From the NCBI RefSeq assembly GCF_013705725.1, contig NZ_CP055481.1, forward strand, positions 558,001 to 622,000: DNA of 64,000 nt. Direction: 5' to 3'. Below the pieces are notes generated by a model. That model had not been told where the DNA came from. It worked only from the letters and a program-made list of their open reading frames with translations, and ran no database searches. The stretch comes from Klebsiella sp. RHBSTW-00484. GTDB lineage: Bacteria; Pseudomonadota; Gammaproteobacteria; Enterobacterales; Enterobacteriaceae. The position numbers and the translations under genes were made by a program. Positions within the stretch are counted from its first letter, which is position 1; each line of letters begins with the position of its first letter. This document shows, in pieces, positions 1 through 14,103 of this stretch.

Positions 1-1164
1 ATCACCATGAGCCACAGCCTCAATGGCTTCTGCAACTCCACGTCGTAGTGAAGAAACGCCGACAATATCCGCCTTACGAACGTGGCTAAGTAGTGCAGAT
101 ATTGTTGCCTGCTGTGGTGAGATCGCAATGTCGATCACGCTACCCTGAACAAGATCAACATAGGCGCGACGTTGGATGAGTACCATGACTTTTTTGGCCC
201 CCATACGTTTAGCTAACATCGCAGACATAATATTGGCTTCATCATCATTGGTGACTGCAATGAAGAGATCAACTTGATCAATATGCTCCTCAGCCAGTAA
301 TTCCTGATCTGAGGCGTCTCCGTAAAAGACGATGGTATTTTGCAGTTTCTCTGCGAGTTCCGCTGCGCGCTGCTGGTTGCGCTCAATAAGTTTGACGCTG
401 TAATCTTTCTCCAGCCGATGAGCAAGCCCAGCTCCGATGTTTCCTCCGCCGACCAGCATAATGCGCTTGTAAGGTTTCTCCAGGCGCTGAAGTTCGCTCA
501 TTACTGCGCGGATATGCTGAGATGCGGCGATGAAAAACACTTCGTCACCAGCTTCAACGATTGTTGACCCTTGCGGCCTGATTGGTCGATCGTGGCGGAA
601 AATAGCTGCTACGCGCGTATCAATATGTGGCATATGTTCGCGCATAGTTGAAAGTGCATTACCGACCAGAGGACCGCCATAATAGGCCTTAACCACAGCC
701 AGGCTGACTTTCCCTTCAGCAAAATTAACAACCTGTAGGGCGCCAGGATACTCAATTAAGCGATATATATTATTAATTACCAGCTGTTCTGGTGCAATCA
801 GGTGGTCAATAGGGACAGCTTCTGAGTGAAAGAGTTTATCAGCATCTCGTACATAATCCGGAGAACGGATACGGGCAATACGATTTGGAGTATTAAATAG
901 CGAATAGGCGACCTGACAGGCTACCATGTTGGTTTCATCTGAGTTGGTGACTGCAACCAGCATGTCTGCATCGTCTGCACCAGCTTCACGTAGTACGCGT
1001 GGGTGCGAGCCATGCCCCTGCACTACACGCAGATCGAATTTATCCTGCAAGCTGCGAAGACGGTCGCCATTTGTATCAACTAGCGTAATATCGTTGTTCT
1101 CTCCAACTAGATTTTCCGCCAGAGTTCCGCCTACCTGTCCAGCGCCAAGAATAATAATCTTCAT
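1..1164 (-). CDS. trkA: TrkA, Trk K+ uptake regulatory NAD-binding protein (5' part only)
   Basis: Reading leftward from ATG at 1164, the translation opens [19 protein letters not shown], a Rossmann NAD-binding start (GxGxxG). It stays open to base 1, so 388 codons are present of about 458 known for the family. A second Rossmann repeat ([20 protein letters not shown]) begins near residue 232, giving the typical tandem RCK-N/RCK-C layout. TrkA is the cytoplasmic peripheral subunit that gates the TrkH/TrkG potassium channels in response to NAD(H). The start is 13 bp after the rsmB stop, so trkA is probably the last gene of def-fmt-rsmB-trkA. The C-terminal RCK domain lies outside the window. 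The family assignment is secure. Confidence 0.96.
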   Translation of the reverse strand, partial: MKIIILGAGQVGGTLAENLVGENNDITLVDTNGDRLRSLQDKFDLRVVQGHGSHPRVLREAGADDADMLVAVTNSDETNMVACQVAYSLFNTPNRIARIRSPDYVRDADKLFHSEAVPIDHLIAPEQLVINNIYRLIEYPGALQVVNFAEGKVSLAVVKAYYGGPLVGNALSTMREHMPHIDTRVAAIFRHDRPIRPQGSTIVEAGDEVFFIAASQHIRAVMSELQRLEKPYKRIMLVGGGNIGAGLAHRLEKDYSVKLIERNQQRAAELAEKLQNTIVFYGDASDQELLAEEHIDQVDLFIAVTNDDEANIMSAMLAKRMGAKKVMVLIQRRAYVDLVQGSVIDIAISPQQATISALLSHVRKADIVGVSSLRRGVAEAIEAVAHGD

Positions 1165-1177
1165 CAGCAGTGACCTG

Positions 1178-2473
1178 TTATTTCCGGTTTTTAATCAGCT
1201 TAGCGTAAAAGAATCCATCACCTTCTTCTGTCCCAGGGAGATTTTGCAATCCTGGTTTCTCAAGAGTTCCTGTTGTGCTCAACTCTGCATCTGATGTGCG
1301 AGTAAGGAAAGCTGCAATTTGCTCACAGTTCTCTTCTGGTAAAATTGAGCAGGTGGCGTAAACCAGCGTTCCGCCGGGCTTTAGATGGGGCCAAATGGCA
1401 TCAAGAATTTTGGCCTGCAGCTGTGCCAACTCGGCAATGTCACTATCGCGCCGCAACCATTTGATATCCGGATGGCGACGAATAACCCCTGTTGCGGAGC
1501 AAGGTGCGTCAAGCAGGATACGATCGAATATTTCATCACCACACCATTGCTCTGGAGAGCATCCATCACCCTGTTTAACCTGCGCCTTGAGGCCAAGGCG
1601 TTTAAGATTGTCATAGACGCGGGAAAGTCGCTGTTCATCAATATCAACGGCCATTACGCTAGCCTGTGGTGCAACTTCCAGGATATGGGTTGTTTTGCCG
1701 CCAGGTGCCGCGCAGAGGTCGAGAATCCTTTCTCCGTTCTCGGGGGTCAAATAATGCATACAACCTTGCGCTGAAGCATCCTGGACTGTAACCCAACCTT
1801 CATCAAAACCCGGTAAGGAATGAACAGGGGCTGGAGATGCCAGACGAACAGCATCCGGGTAGCCTGAATGTGCAAAGCCTTGTAATCCTGCTTCTTTCAG
1901 TAACTCGAGCCATTCATCGCGAGAGTGATGGGCGCGGTTAACGCGTAACCACATTGGCGGGCGTTGATTATTGGCATCTGCAATCGCCTGCCACTGCCGC
2001 GGCCAGGCCTGTTGAATGCGCTTAAGTAGCCATTTGGGGTGGAGGAAGCGATTTTCGGTTTGTGCAAATTCAGCCAGCAGTTCTTCCTGTTGACGTTGGA
2101 ACTGGCGCAACACACCGTTAATAAGTCCCTTCAACTGGGGGCGCTTTACGGCGACGGCGCCTTCCACCGTTTCTGCCAGTGCGGCATGAGCAGGAATACG
2201 GGTGTAGAGCAACTGATATAAGCCCACCATGATTAAAAAATGAATGGTGCGCTGTTTACCCTTCATCGGGCGGTCCATCAGTTTATTGATTAACCACTCC
2301 AACTGGTTCAGGGTACGCAGAACGCCAAAGCACAGCTCTTGCAGCAGGGCTTTGTCTTTCTCACCGACTTTCTGTTGTAACGGAGGCAAAACGTTGCTTA
2401 ACGATTGCCCTTGTTCAACGACTTGTTCAATAGCTTGGGCAGCCAGGCTGCGTAAGTTAAGATTTTTTTTCAT
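1178..2473 (-). CDS. rsmB: 16S rRNA m5C967 methyltransferase RsmB
   Basis: This 431-residue protein (E. coli 429) methylates C967 of 16S rRNA from S-adenosylmethionine before 30S assembly. Residues 1-140 are the NusB-like RNA-binding domain. The SAM loop [13 protein letters not shown] starts near 251. The two RsmB/Nop2 catalytic cysteines are visible: C325 in DAPCSATG, which assists release, and C375 in YATCSI, the nucleophile. Upstream is fmt (52-bp gap), downstream trkA. Oddly, the start codon follows a U-rich stretch with no Shine-Dalgarno sequence, directly behind a terminator-like hairpin at 2492-2508, so expression may depend on read-through. The function is confident. Confidence 0.97.
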   Translation of the reverse strand: MKKNLNLRSLAAQAIEQVVEQGQSLSNVLPPLQQKVGEKDKALLQELCFGVLRTLNQLEWLINKLMDRPMKGKQRTIHFLIMVGLYQLLYTRIPAHAALAETVEGAVAVKRPQLKGLINGVLRQFQRQQEELLAEFAQTENRFLHPKWLLKRIQQAWPRQWQAIADANNQRPPMWLRVNRAHHSRDEWLELLKEAGLQGFAHSGYPDAVRLASPAPVHSLPGFDEGWVTVQDASAQGCMHYLTPENGERILDLCAAPGGKTTHILEVAPQASVMAVDIDEQRLSRVYDNLKRLGLKAQVKQGDGCSPEQWCGDEIFDRILLDAPCSATGVIRRHPDIKWLRRDSDIAELAQLQAKILDAIWPHLKPGGTLVYATCSILPEENCEQIAAFLTRTSDAELSTTGTLEKPGLQNLPGTEEGDGFFYAKLIKNRK

Positions 2474-2484
2474 AAGAGTAAAAA

Positions 2485-2510
2485 TAAAAATGCCCGGCGA
2501 AACCGGGCTT
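2485..2510 (-). terminator. Hairpin plus U-tract between fmt and rsmB
   Basis: On the minus strand GCCCGG, a 5-nt loop and CCGGGC (2503-2508 with 2492-2497) are followed by ATTTTTATTTTT. This looks like an intrinsic terminator between fmt and rsmB. It may act as an internal attenuator rather than an absolute stop, because rsmB and trkA lie directly downstream. Confidence 0.6.
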
Positions 2511-2525
2511 TAGAAGAGAGAATCG

Positions 2526-3473
2526 TCAGGCGAGACGATGACCGGGGATAAACCACTCCCGACGAGAATTCAGCAAATCCTGTGCACTCATTGCTTTTTT
2601 ACCCGCTGGCTGCAGCGACTCCAGATTCAGGATACCGTCGCCAGTTGCCATCTGGATACCCAATTTGCTGACTGCCACGATAGTGCCGGGTTCAGCACTG
2701 CTTGTATCGGTGCTAACCGATGCACGCCAGACTTTTACTGGTTGTTCATCAATTTCTAGCCAGCTTATTGGCCATGGATTGAATGCCCGAATGCAACGTT
2801 CAAGCTGCACGGCAGAAAGTGACCAGTCAATACGCGCTTCTTCTTTGCTTAGCTTCTCGGCATAGCTGACTAGCGTTTCGTCTTGTACTTCAGGTTTTGC
2901 TGTACCACTAACCAGTTGAGCCAGAGTTTCCAGTAATCCTTGTGGCCCAAGAACCGCCAATTTATCGTACAAGCTACCGCTGGTGTCTTCTCCAGTAATT
3001 GGGCAAGACAGTTTATACAACATATCACCAGTATCGAGCCCTACGTCCATTTGCATAATGGTCACGCCTGTCTCGGTATCACCAGCCCATAATGCACGCT
3101 GGATTGGCGCCGCACCGCGCCAACGTGGCAACAAAGAACCGTGAACGTTGAGGCAACCCAGACGTGGCATGTCCAGAACCTGCTTGGGGAGGATTAATCC
3201 ATAAGCAACTACAACCATCACATCGGCGTTCAGCGAGGCAACCAGCTGCTGATTTTCCTGCGGGCGCAGTGAAGAGGGTTGAAATACCGGCAGACCATTT
3301 GCTTCAGCCAGTATTTTGACAGGACTCGGCATGAGTTTTTTGCCACGGCCTGCAGGCCTGTCTGGCTGAGTGAATACACCGACGATCTCATACTCAGATG
3401 ACAACAGTGCGTCAAGATGACGCGCTGCAAAATCGGGCGTTCCCGCAAAAATTATACGTAATGATTGTGACAC
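2526..3473 (-). CDS. fmt: Methionyl-tRNA formyltransferase
   Basis: At 315 residues this equals the E. coli enzyme. It transfers formyl from 10-formyl-tetrahydrofolate to Met-tRNA(fMet), making the bacterial initiator tRNA. The N-terminal formyltransferase fold opens [17 protein letters not shown]. The catalytic triad of the family is visible as N109 and H111 ([12 protein letters not shown]) and D147 (VGLDTGD). The C-terminal OB-like domain spans about residues 206-315. fmt sits 14 bp after def on the same strand, the usual def-fmt pair in which formylation and deformylation are co-expressed. Confidence 0.98.
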   Translation of the reverse strand: MSQSLRIIFAGTPDFAARHLDALLSSEYEIVGVFTQPDRPAGRGKKLMPSPVKILAEANGLPVFQPSSLRPQENQQLVASLNADVMVVVAYGLILPKQVLDMPRLGCLNVHGSLLPRWRGAAPIQRALWAGDTETGVTIMQMDVGLDTGDMLYKLSCPITGEDTSGSLYDKLAVLGPQGLLETLAQLVSGTAKPEVQDETLVSYAEKLSKEEARIDWSLSAVQLERCIRAFNPWPISWLEIDEQPVKVWRASVSTDTSSAEPGTIVAVSKLGIQMATGDGILNLESLQPAGKKAMSAQDLLNSRREWFIPGHRLA

Positions 3474-3487
3474 GTTAGTCCTTGTCT

Positions 3488-3997
3488 TCAGGCTCGTGCG
3501 TTCAGGCGATCCAGTTTTTCAACTTTCTGGCGGATACGCTGTTGCTTAAGCGGGGACAGATAATCAATAAATAGTTTGCCTACTAGATGATCCATTTCAT
3601 GTTGGATACAAATGGCTAGTAAACCATCGGCTGACAGTTCAAACGGCTTACCCTCACGATCCAGAGCCCGAATCCTTACATTTTCGGCACGTGGTACCAA
3701 CGCACGCTGCTCAGGAATGGAAAGGCAGCCTTCCTCAATCCCAGTTTCACCGTCTTTTTCCAGCAATTCTGGATTAATTAACACCAGACGCTCTTCTCGA
3801 TTCTCTGACACATCAATAACAATAATGCGCTGATGGATGTCCACCTGCGTAGCGGCCAGACCAATGCCTTCCTCAGCGTACATTGTCTCGAACATATCAT
3901 CGACGATACGCTGAATTTCCGCATTCACTTCTTTGACCGGCTCAGCGACTTTGCGAAGGCGCTCGTCCGGAATATGTAACACTTGCAAAACTGCCAT
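3488..3997 (-). CDS. def: Peptide deformylase
   Basis: The 169-residue protein has the E. coli length. It removes the N-formyl group from nascent chains at the ribosome exit, using a metal ion (Fe2+ in vivo). All three signature motifs are visible: GIGLAATQ (45-52), EGCLSIPE with ligand C91, and QHEMDH with ligands H133 and H137 and catalytic E134. It is the first gene of the minus-strand def-fmt unit and diverges from dprA over a 131-bp gap that must hold both promoters. Confidence 0.98.
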   Translation of the reverse strand: MAVLQVLHIPDERLRKVAEPVKEVNAEIQRIVDDMFETMYAEEGIGLAATQVDIHQRIIVIDVSENREERLVLINPELLEKDGETGIEEGCLSIPEQRALVPRAENVRIRALDREGKPFELSADGLLAICIQHEMDHLVGKLFIDYLSPLKQQRIRQKVEKLDRLNARA

Positions 3998-4128
3998 AAA
4001 GATCCAGAGTTGTATTCAGGAGTTGATAAGATTATTAGCTCTATTCTAGACAAAACCCCCCGCAATTGACAGTCTCGCTGTCCAATCGCAAAGATTGCTA
4101 AAGCCGCTTATGGCGGAGGGGAATAGGG

Positions 4129-5253
4129 ATGACGCCTACAGAAATTTGGTTACGCCTGATGAAAGTGAGCAGCCTGTATGGCGACGAAATGGTGATGGTT
4201 GCTCATCAGTTATGTTCAATCCCAACAATAGATCATGAGAGTTTGAATGCCTGCGGTTTGAATAAGGTGCAATCGAAACATTTTCTTGGAATTAATCAAC
4301 GTGAGATTGATACAACACTGCAATGGCTGGAACGACCAAATTGTTATCTACTTACTGCTGACGATCCTCTCTATCCTCCCCAGCTACGAGCCATTGTGGA
4401 CTATCCTGGCGCACTTTTAGCTTGTGGCGATCCGGTATTACTGAGCAACCGACAGTTAGCCGTAGTGGGCAGTCGCGCGCATTCATGGTATGGCGCTCGT
4501 TGGGGGAAAATGTTTTGTGAGGTTTTAGTTCGCTATGGCATTACGATCACTAGCGGATTGGCTTTAGGTATTGATGGTATAGCTCATCGTGGCGCACTGG
4601 AGGGGCAAGGAAAAACCGTTGCCGTTTTAGGGAATGGTTTAAGAGAGATTTATCCTCGCCGCCATCAAGCATTAGCAGAACAAATAACTAGCAGTGGCGG
4701 CGTTGTACTCTCCGAATTTCCTCTTTTTACTCCCCCATTACCGGGCAACTTTCCCCGCCGTAACCGGATTATCAGTGGATTAAGTGTTGGCGTATTGGTT
4801 ATCGAGGCAGCATTAAAAAGTGGCTCATTAGTGACTGTTCGCTGTGCTCTGGAACAGGGAAGGGAAGTCTTCGCATTACCCGGACCTATTGGTAGTCCTG
4901 GTTCCGAAGGTCCACATTGGCTTATCAAGCAAGGAGCCATTCCCGTTACCGCACCGGAAGATATAGTTGAATATTGGCAGCATGAGCTGCTATGGGTCTT
5001 CGATGAGCCTGATAACGTAAATAATTGCGACAATCAGCCACCTGTAGCATTGCCATTTCCAGAGCTCCTGGCTAACGTAGGAGATGAGGTAACACCTGTT
5101 GACGTTGTCGCTGAACGTGCCGGCCAATCTGTGCCAGTGACCGTAGCTCAGCTACTTGAACTGGAGTTAGCAGGCTGGATCGCAGCTGTACCCGGCGGCT
5201 ATGTCCGATTAAGGAGGGCAAGCCATGTTCGACGTACTCATGTATTTATTTGA
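4129..5253 (+). CDS. dprA: DprA/Smf DNA-processing protein
   Basis: The 374-residue product is the DprA/Smf family single-strand DNA binder that loads RecA onto incoming DNA in transformable bacteria. Its role in non-competent enterics is not clear. The Rossmann-like core shows [15 protein letters not shown] (about 110), [16 protein letters not shown] (about 144) and [12 protein letters not shown] (about 205), the family hallmarks. A winged-helix C-terminal domain ([21 protein letters not shown]) follows. An SD GGAGG lies 11 bp before the ATG. The 3' end overlaps smg by 29 bp, implying translational coupling. Confidence 0.95.
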   Translation: MTPTEIWLRLMKVSSLYGDEMVMVAHQLCSIPTIDHESLNACGLNKVQSKHFLGINQREIDTTLQWLERPNCYLLTADDPLYPPQLRAIVDYPGALLACGDPVLLSNRQLAVVGSRAHSWYGARWGKMFCEVLVRYGITITSGLALGIDGIAHRGALEGQGKTVAVLGNGLREIYPRRHQALAEQITSSGGVVLSEFPLFTPPLPGNFPRRNRIISGLSVGVLVIEAALKSGSLVTVRCALEQGREVFALPGPIGSPGSEGPHWLIKQGAIPVTAPEDIVEYWQHELLWVFDEPDNVNNCDNQPPVALPFPELLANVGDEVTPVDVVAERAGQSVPVTVAQLLELELAGWIAAVPGGYVRLRRASHVRRTHVFI

Positions 5254-5698
5254 GACTTACATCCATAACGAAGCAGAAATGCGAGTGGACCAGGATAAAC
5301 TGACTCGGGATCTTACCGATGCAGGTTTTGAACGGGAGGACATCTATAACGCGCTGATGTGGCTCGAGAAACTGGCTGATTATCAAGAGGGCCTTATTGC
5401 GCCCATGCAGCTTGCTTCTGACCCACTCTCCTTACGAGTATATACCGATGAGGAGTGTCAGCGTCTGGATGCGAGCTGCAGAGGATTCTTATTATTCCTT
5501 GAGCAAATTCAGGTGTTGAACCTCGAAACGCGGGAAATGGTGATAGAACGCGTACTGGCGCTGGATACGGCAGAGTTCGATTTGGAGGATCTGAAGTGGG
5601 TCATCCTGATGGTGCTGTTTAATATTCCGGGCTGCGAAAACGCCTATCAGCAAATGGAAGAATTACTCTTCGAAGTAAATGAAGGTATGCTGCATTAA
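5225..5698 (+). CDS. smg: Smg family protein (DUF494)
   Basis: The 157-residue acidic protein begins [20 protein letters not shown] and matches the Smg/DUF494 family, always encoded after dprA in gammaproteobacteria. No enzymatic motif is visible and its function is unknown. Its ATG (SD AAGGAGG at 5212) is inside the dprA coding region, giving a 29-bp overlap in another frame. The length equals the E. coli protein. Confidence 0.92.
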   Translation: MFDVLMYLFETYIHNEAEMRVDQDKLTRDLTDAGFEREDIYNALMWLEKLADYQEGLIAPMQLASDPLSLRVYTDEECQRLDASCRGFLLFLEQIQVLNLETREMVIERVLALDTAEFDLEDLKWVILMVLFNIPGCENAYQQMEELLFEVNEGMLH

Positions 5699-5725
5699 TC
5701 TTTTCGCAGCGACACTAGAGTTGTT

Positions 5726-6268
5726 ATGACCAAATCAGCACTGTTTTCGGTGCGTAAAAACGAGCCTTGCCCCCAGTGTGGGGCTGAACTTGTAATACGT
5801 TCTGGGAAACATGGGCCTTTTCTCGGCTGTTCACATTATCCGGACTGTGATTATGTCCGTTCCCTGAAGAATCAGGCGGACGGGCATATTGTCAAAGTTC
5901 TGGAGGGGCAGGTGTGTCCGTCTTGCGGCGCCATATTGGTACTGCGGCAAGGACGTTTTGGTATGTTTATTGGTTGTAGCAACTACCCAGAATGTGAGCA
6001 TACTGAACTCATTGATAAACCTGATGAGACTGCAATAGCCTGCCCGCAGTGTAGTCAGGGACATCTGGTCCAACGTCGTTCACGTTTCGGAAAAAACTTT
6101 TATTCCTGCGATCGCTACCCTGATTGTCAGTTCGTAATTAATTTTAAGCCAGTGGCGGGTGAGTGCCCAGAGTGTCATTACCCTCTACTAATCGAAAAGA
6201 AAACGGTGCAGGGCGTAAAGCGTTTTTGTGCCAGCAAACAATGTGGAAAGCCGACACCGGCGGAATAA
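5726..6268 (+). CDS. yrdD: YrdD, topoisomerase-type zinc-ribbon protein
   Basis: The 180-residue protein consists of zinc ribbons like those at the C-terminus of topoisomerase I, without the topoisomerase domain. Three full modules repeat the pattern CPxCG...FxGCSxYPxC: residues about 15-43 (CPQCGAEL, CSHYPDC), about 64-92 (CPSCGAIL, CSNYPEC) and about 107-134 (CPQCSQGH, CDRYPDC). A fourth, divergent module (CPECHYPL, CASKQCG) ends the protein. It probably binds single-stranded DNA. It lies between smg and tsaC on the same strand, 3 bp before the tsaC start. Confidence 0.93.
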   Translation: MTKSALFSVRKNEPCPQCGAELVIRSGKHGPFLGCSHYPDCDYVRSLKNQADGHIVKVLEGQVCPSCGAILVLRQGRFGMFIGCSNYPECEHTELIDKPDETAIACPQCSQGHLVQRRSRFGKNFYSCDRYPDCQFVINFKPVAGECPECHYPLLIEKKTVQGVKRFCASKQCGKPTPAE

Positions 6269-6271
6269 TCA

Positions 6272-6844
6272 GTGAATAATAACCTGCTCTCAGAAACCAT
6301 CGCACATGCAGTTTCGGTCCTGAACAATGAACTTGTCATCGCCTATCCTACGGAAGCTGTTTTTGGCGTCGGCTGTGATCCCGATAGCGAAAAAGCCGTC
6401 ATGCATTTGTTGGCGCTTAAACAGCGACCGGTTGATAAAGGACTGATCCTAATCTCCGCTAACTTTGAACAGCTCAAACCTTATATTGATGATTCACAAC
6501 TTAGCGATGAGCGGCGTGCTGCTATTTTTTCCTGCTGGCCTGGGCCGGTGACCTTTGTATTCCCTGCTCTCGATTCTACACCCCGTTGGTTGACCGGCCG
6601 TTTTGATTCGCTGGCAGTGCGAGTAACGGATCACCCGCAGGTAGTTGAGTTGTGTGAGGCTTACGGTAAACCATTGGTTTCTACTAGCGCCAATTTATCT
6701 GGTGAGCCACCTTGCCGCACGACTGCTGAGGTTTATGCGCAGTTTGGCGCTAGCTTCCCGGTAGTTGATGGGGTAACCGGTGGGCGTCAGAATCCTTCTG
6801 AAATACGTGATGCCTTGACGGGCGAACTCTTCCGCCAAGGATAA
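6272..6844 (+). CDS. tsaC: Threonylcarbamoyl-AMP synthase TsaC (YrdC/RimN)
   Basis: This 190-residue YrdC-fold protein (E. coli 190) makes threonylcarbamoyl-adenylate from threonine, bicarbonate and ATP, the first step of t6A formation at position 37 of ANN-decoding tRNAs. Visible features are [17 protein letters not shown] (nucleotide pocket), [14 protein letters not shown] and [14 protein letters not shown]. The start is GTG at 6272, 3 bp after the yrdD stop, chosen because it gives the family length and N-terminus. aroE follows after 3 bp. Confidence 0.96.
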   Translation: MNNNLLSETIAHAVSVLNNELVIAYPTEAVFGVGCDPDSEKAVMHLLALKQRPVDKGLILISANFEQLKPYIDDSQLSDERRAAIFSCWPGPVTFVFPALDSTPRWLTGRFDSLAVRVTDHPQVVELCEAYGKPLVSTSANLSGEPPCRTTAEVYAQFGASFPVVDGVTGGRQNPSEIRDALTGELFRQG

Positions 6845-6847
6845 CTT

Positions 6848-7666
6848 ATGGAAACCTACGCAGTATTTGGACACCCGATTGCTCATAGCAAGTCACCATC
6901 TATTCATCAGCTCTTTGCGAAGCAGCTGCAGATTACGCATCCCTATGGGCGAGTCCTTGCTCCCCTTGATGATTTCGTAAATACTCTTAACGCTTTTTTT
7001 GGTGATGGTGGCAAGGGAGCTAACGTCACCGTTCCTTTCAAAGAAGAGGCTTTCGCGCGAGCAGATGAGTTAACCGAACGCGCGGCACTGGCCGGTGCTG
7101 TTAATACCCTTAAACGGCTGGAGGATGGCCGGTTGCTGGGGGACAACACCGATGGCGTGGGGCTACTGAGTGATTTAGAACGACTCGATTTCATTAAACC
7201 TGGTTTTCGGGTTCTGCTTATTGGTGCAGGTGGTGCTTCACGTGGCGTATTGCTGCCTCTTTTATCGCTGGATTGCGCTGTCACTATTGTGAATCGTACA
7301 TTTTCGCGTGCGCATGAACTGGCAACGCTGTTTGCTCATACTGGCAGCGTCCGTGCTCTGGATATAGAAGCATTAAATGGTCAGGTGTTTGATCTCATCA
7401 TTAATGCCACATCTAGCGGTATTGAAGGAGAAGTCCCTGCTATCCCCGTTTCGCTAATCAACACTCATGTCTATTGCTATGACATGTTTTATCAGAAAGG
7501 TTGCACGCCATTTTTACGTTGGTGTCAGCAACATGGTACTAAAAGATGTGCTGATGGGCTGGGAATGCTGGTGGCACAGGCTGCACACTCAGTACTATTG
7601 TGGCACGGTGTTCTACCGGAAATTGCCCCTGTAATTCTGGCTTTGCATGAGGAATTGAACACGTGA
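6848..7666 (+). CDS. aroE: Shikimate dehydrogenase (NADP+)
   Basis: At 272 residues (E. coli 272) this enzyme reduces 3-dehydroshikimate to shikimate in chorismate synthesis. The substrate site SKSPSIH (14-20), catalytic K65 in [10 protein letters not shown] and D102 in DNTDGVGL are present. The NADP loop GAGGASRG spans 126-133. The adjacent NRTFSRA is the NRTxxR/K motif that selects NADP over NAD. Its stop overlaps the yrdB start by 4 bp (GTGA), so the two are translationally coupled. Confidence 0.98.
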   Translation: METYAVFGHPIAHSKSPSIHQLFAKQLQITHPYGRVLAPLDDFVNTLNAFFGDGGKGANVTVPFKEEAFARADELTERAALAGAVNTLKRLEDGRLLGDNTDGVGLLSDLERLDFIKPGFRVLLIGAGGASRGVLLPLLSLDCAVTIVNRTFSRAHELATLFAHTGSVRALDIEALNGQVFDLIINATSSGIEGEVPAIPVSLINTHVYCYDMFYQKGCTPFLRWCQQHGTKRCADGLGMLVAQAAHSVLLWHGVLPEIAPVILALHEELNT

Positions 7667-7920
7667 ACCAGGCTATTCAATTTCCCGACAGGGAAGTATG
7701 GGATGACGAGCGTCAGTGTATCGCTTTTCCAGCATTAGTTAATGGTATGCAACTGATCTGTGCCATAAAGCTAACAACGCTTCAGCAACGTTTTGGTGAC
7801 GAAGATCCAGAACTGTGCCTGGCCGCATTTCGTGAACATCGTTGGGATCTGGAAGAGGAAGCCCACGAATTAATCTGCGACCAGCAAGAAGACGCTCAAG
7901 GATGGGTCTGGTTTTCCTGA
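7663..7920 (+). CDS. yrdB: YrdB, DUF1488 family protein
   Basis: The 85-residue protein begins at GTG 7663 inside the aroE stop region and matches YrdB/DUF1488, which follows aroE in enterics. It is acidic, with many aromatic residues at the end (WVWFS). No function is known and no motif is visible. The last 25 bp overlap the 3' end of convergent yrdA. Confidence 0.9.
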   Translation: MNQAIQFPDREVWDDERQCIAFPALVNGMQLICAIKLTTLQQRFGDEDPELCLAAFREHRWDLEEEAHELICDQQEDAQGWVWFS

Positions 7921-8450
7921 GCGAGATAATCATTTTTCCATTTCACATAGTTGTTTGCTGAATACCTTAGCCCCACAATTTCCGCCTCCGTGAGGGGGCG
8001 TCTTTGTTTAACCGGGTTGCCAAAATAAAGGTAGCCGCTTTCCAGACGTTTGTTTTGTGGAACCAGACTACCGGCACCAATCATGACGTCATCCTCCACA
8101 ATGACACCATCCAGTACAATCGACCCCATACCAACCAGCACGCGGTTAGCTATAGTGCAGCCGTGCAGCATAACTTTATGACCGACGGTCACATCATCGC
8201 CAATAATCAGTGGATTGCCATGTGGATTATATGAAGACTTATGAGTGACATGTAAGACGCTGCCGTCCTGAATGTTGGAGCGCGCGCCTATTTCCACATA
8301 ATTCACATCACCGCGAATTGTGACCATTGGCCAGATACTGACATCATCAGCAATTCTGACATCGCCGATCACCACGCTACTGGTGTCGATCATCACGTGT
8401 TGACCTATTTTCGGGGATAAATCTTTATAGCGACGTAGATTCACAGACAT
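7896..8450 (-). CDS. yrdA: YrdA, gamma-carbonic-anhydrase-like hexapeptide protein
   Basis: The 184-residue protein is a left-handed beta-helix of hexapeptide repeats (VVIGDVRIADDVSIWPMV, IGDDVTVGHKVMLHGC, GMGSIVLDGVIVEDDVMIG), as in the gamma-carbonic anhydrase/PaaY/CaiE group. The metal-binding histidines of that class (HVTHKSS, VGHKVMLHG) are visible, so it probably forms a metal-binding trimer. Its substrate is unknown. Length equals E. coli YrdA. It converges on yrdB with a 25-bp overlap and diverges from the rRNA operon over 469 bp. Confidence 0.93.
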   Translation of the reverse strand: MSVNLRRYKDLSPKIGQHVMIDTSSVVIGDVRIADDVSIWPMVTIRGDVNYVEIGARSNIQDGSVLHVTHKSSYNPHGNPLIIGDDVTVGHKVMLHGCTIANRVLVGMGSIVLDGVIVEDDVMIGAGSLVPQNKRLESGYLYFGNPVKQRRPLTEAEIVGLRYSANNYVKWKNDYLAQENQTHP

Positions 8451-8601
8451 GCTTACCTCAATAAACCAGGGGATGAAGAGACTTTGGTAGCTTTTGGGAC
8501 CATCTGCAACCCTTTGGCGTGGTAAAAATTAGGCGAATTGAGTATAAACCCTGCGAAAAGGGTGAAAAAACATCATTTGGAAAAAAAGATCTAAAAAAGT
8601 C

Positions 8602-8629
8602 TTGTGCAAAAAGATGGGATCCCTATAAT
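8602..8629 (+). promoter_or_regulatory. rRNA operon promoter P1
   Basis: The -35 box TTGTGC (8602-8607) and a perfect -10 TATAAT (8624-8629) are 16 bp apart, followed by a GC-rich discriminator (GCGCTCCCAC), as in rrn P1 promoters under ppGpp/DksA control. A-rich tracts at 8562-8600 directly upstream fit an UP element. Fis sites are expected further upstream but I could not pick them out with confidence. Confidence 0.9.
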
Positions 8630-8709
8630 GCGCTCCCACTGACACGGCAGATGTGAATCACTTCACACAAACAGCCGGGTCAGTTGAAGAGAAAAACCTG
8701 AAAATAAGG

Positions 8710-8737
8710 TTGACTCTGAAAGAGGAAAGCGTAATAT
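8710..8737 (+). promoter_or_regulatory. rRNA operon promoter P2
   Basis: TTGACT (8710-8715) and TAATAT (8732-8737), 16 bp apart, lie about 108 bp after P1, the usual P1-P2 spacing. The discriminator is ACGCCACC. Confidence 0.8.
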
Positions 8738-8775
8738 ACGCCACCTCGCAACGGTGAGCGAAAGCCGCGTTGCAC

Positions 8776-8788
8776 TGCTCTTTAACAA
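8776..8788 (+). promoter_or_regulatory. rRNA leader boxA antitermination site
   Basis: TGCTCTTTAACAA is the rrn boxA, bound by NusB-NusE to make polymerase resistant to Rho. It sits between P2 and the 16S gene. Confidence 0.88.
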
Positions 8789-8791
8789 TTT

Positions 8792-8813
8792 ATCAGACAA
8801 TCTGTGTGGGCAC
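8792..8813 (+). other. 16S precursor RNase III processing stem, 5' arm
   Basis: This 22-nt stretch pairs with 10482-10503 downstream of 16S with a single mismatch. It forms the long stem that RNase III cuts to release pre-16S. Confidence 0.85.
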
Positions 8814-8919
8814 TCAAAGTGACATGGATTCTTAACGTCGCAAGACGAAAAATGAATACCAAGTCTCTGAGTGAACATACGTAATTCATTACGAAGTTTA
8901 ATTCACGAGCATCAAACTT

Positions 8920-10459
<1,540 letters not shown>

Positions 10460-10530
10460 CCTTAAAGAACCTGCCTTTGTAGTGCTCACACAGATTGTCT
10501 GATGAAAAATTAGCAGTAAAAAATCTCTGC

Positions 10531-10607
<77 letters not shown>

Positions 10608-10689
10608 AATTCTTGCTGATGTTGCGTTGCGGCGACACTCACATACTTCAGTATGCTTCGTGTCACCACGCCTTGCCTCAACAAGAATT
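10608..10689 (+). repeat. Imperfect palindrome between the spacer tRNAs (ERIC-like core)
   Basis: AATTCTTG (10608-10615) and CAAGAATT (10682-10689) bound an 82-bp imperfect inverted repeat. Its centre is the hairpin CATACTTCAGTATG (10642-10655). The same 14-mer occurs inverted at 14021-14034 in the 23S-5S spacer. The element fills most of the gap between tRNA-Ile and tRNA-Ala. The arms are only partly complementary, like ERIC-type palindromes. The relation to ERIC is inference. Confidence 0.6.
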
Positions 10690-10716
10690 AGCGGTACAGA
10701 GATAAGTTTTTACGAT

Positions 10717-10792
10717 GGGGTTATAGCTCAGCTGGGAGAGCGCCTGCCTTGCACGCAGGAGGTCTGCGGTTCGATCCCGCATAGCTCCACCA
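10717..10792 (+). tRNA. alaT: tRNA-Ala (UGC)
   Basis: A 76-nt cloverleaf with encoded CCA and anticodon TGC at 10750-10752. The G3:U70 wobble pair, which identifies tRNA-Ala to its synthetase, is kept. Compared with E. coli as I recall it, the acceptor stem has U5-G68 instead of C5-G68, and position 32 is C instead of U. Confidence 0.97.
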
Positions 10793-10855
10793 TCCTTTTA
10801 CTGCAAAAAATAAGAAAACTTCAGAGTGTACCTGAAAAGGTGCACTGCGAAGTTT

Positions 10856-10868
10856 TGCTCTTTAAAAA
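10856..10868 (+). promoter_or_regulatory. Spacer boxA antitermination site before 23S
   Basis: TGCTCTTTAAAAA repeats the leader boxA in the 16S-23S spacer, the usual second NusB/NusE loading site. Confidence 0.8.
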
Positions 10869-10979
10869 TCTGGATCAAGCTGAAAATTGAAACGACACAC
10901 TGTGTCTGTTCTCCGTAATAAGAACAGAATGACAGTGTGTTCGAGTCTCTCAAATTTTTGCAGCGCGAAGTGTTTTACG

Positions 10980-10997
10980 AAACATCTTCGGGTTGTG
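10980..10997 (+). other. 23S processing stem, 5' arm
   Basis: AAACATCTTCGG just before 23S pairs with CCGAAGATGTTT at 13914-13925 just after it, forming the RNase III stem. Confidence 0.75.
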
Positions 10998-10998
10998 A

Positions 10999-13907
<2,909 letters not shown>

Positions 13908-13966
13908 ACAACGCCGAAGATGTTTTGGCGGAATTGAGAGAAGATTTTCAGCTTAGATTCAGAGTT

Positions 13967-14095
13967 GAGTAGGCAATAATTTACGCAGCAGCAAGGCGGC
14001 AAGCGATGGAAAGGAAGGAGCATACTGAAGTATGTAACTGACTTTACGAGCGCGGGCAACGCGGCTGATGCGATAAAGAATTGCGTACTGAGCAC
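13967..14095 (+). repeat. ERIC-like insertion in the 23S-5S spacer
   Basis: The spacer between 23S and 5S is about 196 bp, longer than the roughly 90 bp usual in E. coli. The extra part contains AAGGCGGCAAGCGA, then GGAGCATACTGAAGTATG, then ACGAGCGCGGGCAACGC. This order (arm, central hairpin, arm) follows the ERIC consensus as represented at 40981-41106. The central CATACTGAAGTATG is the exact inverse of that in the tRNA spacer. I read it as a diverged ERIC-type palindrome. The exact limits are uncertain. Confidence 0.55.
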
Positions 14096-14103
14096 AAAGA
14101 ATT

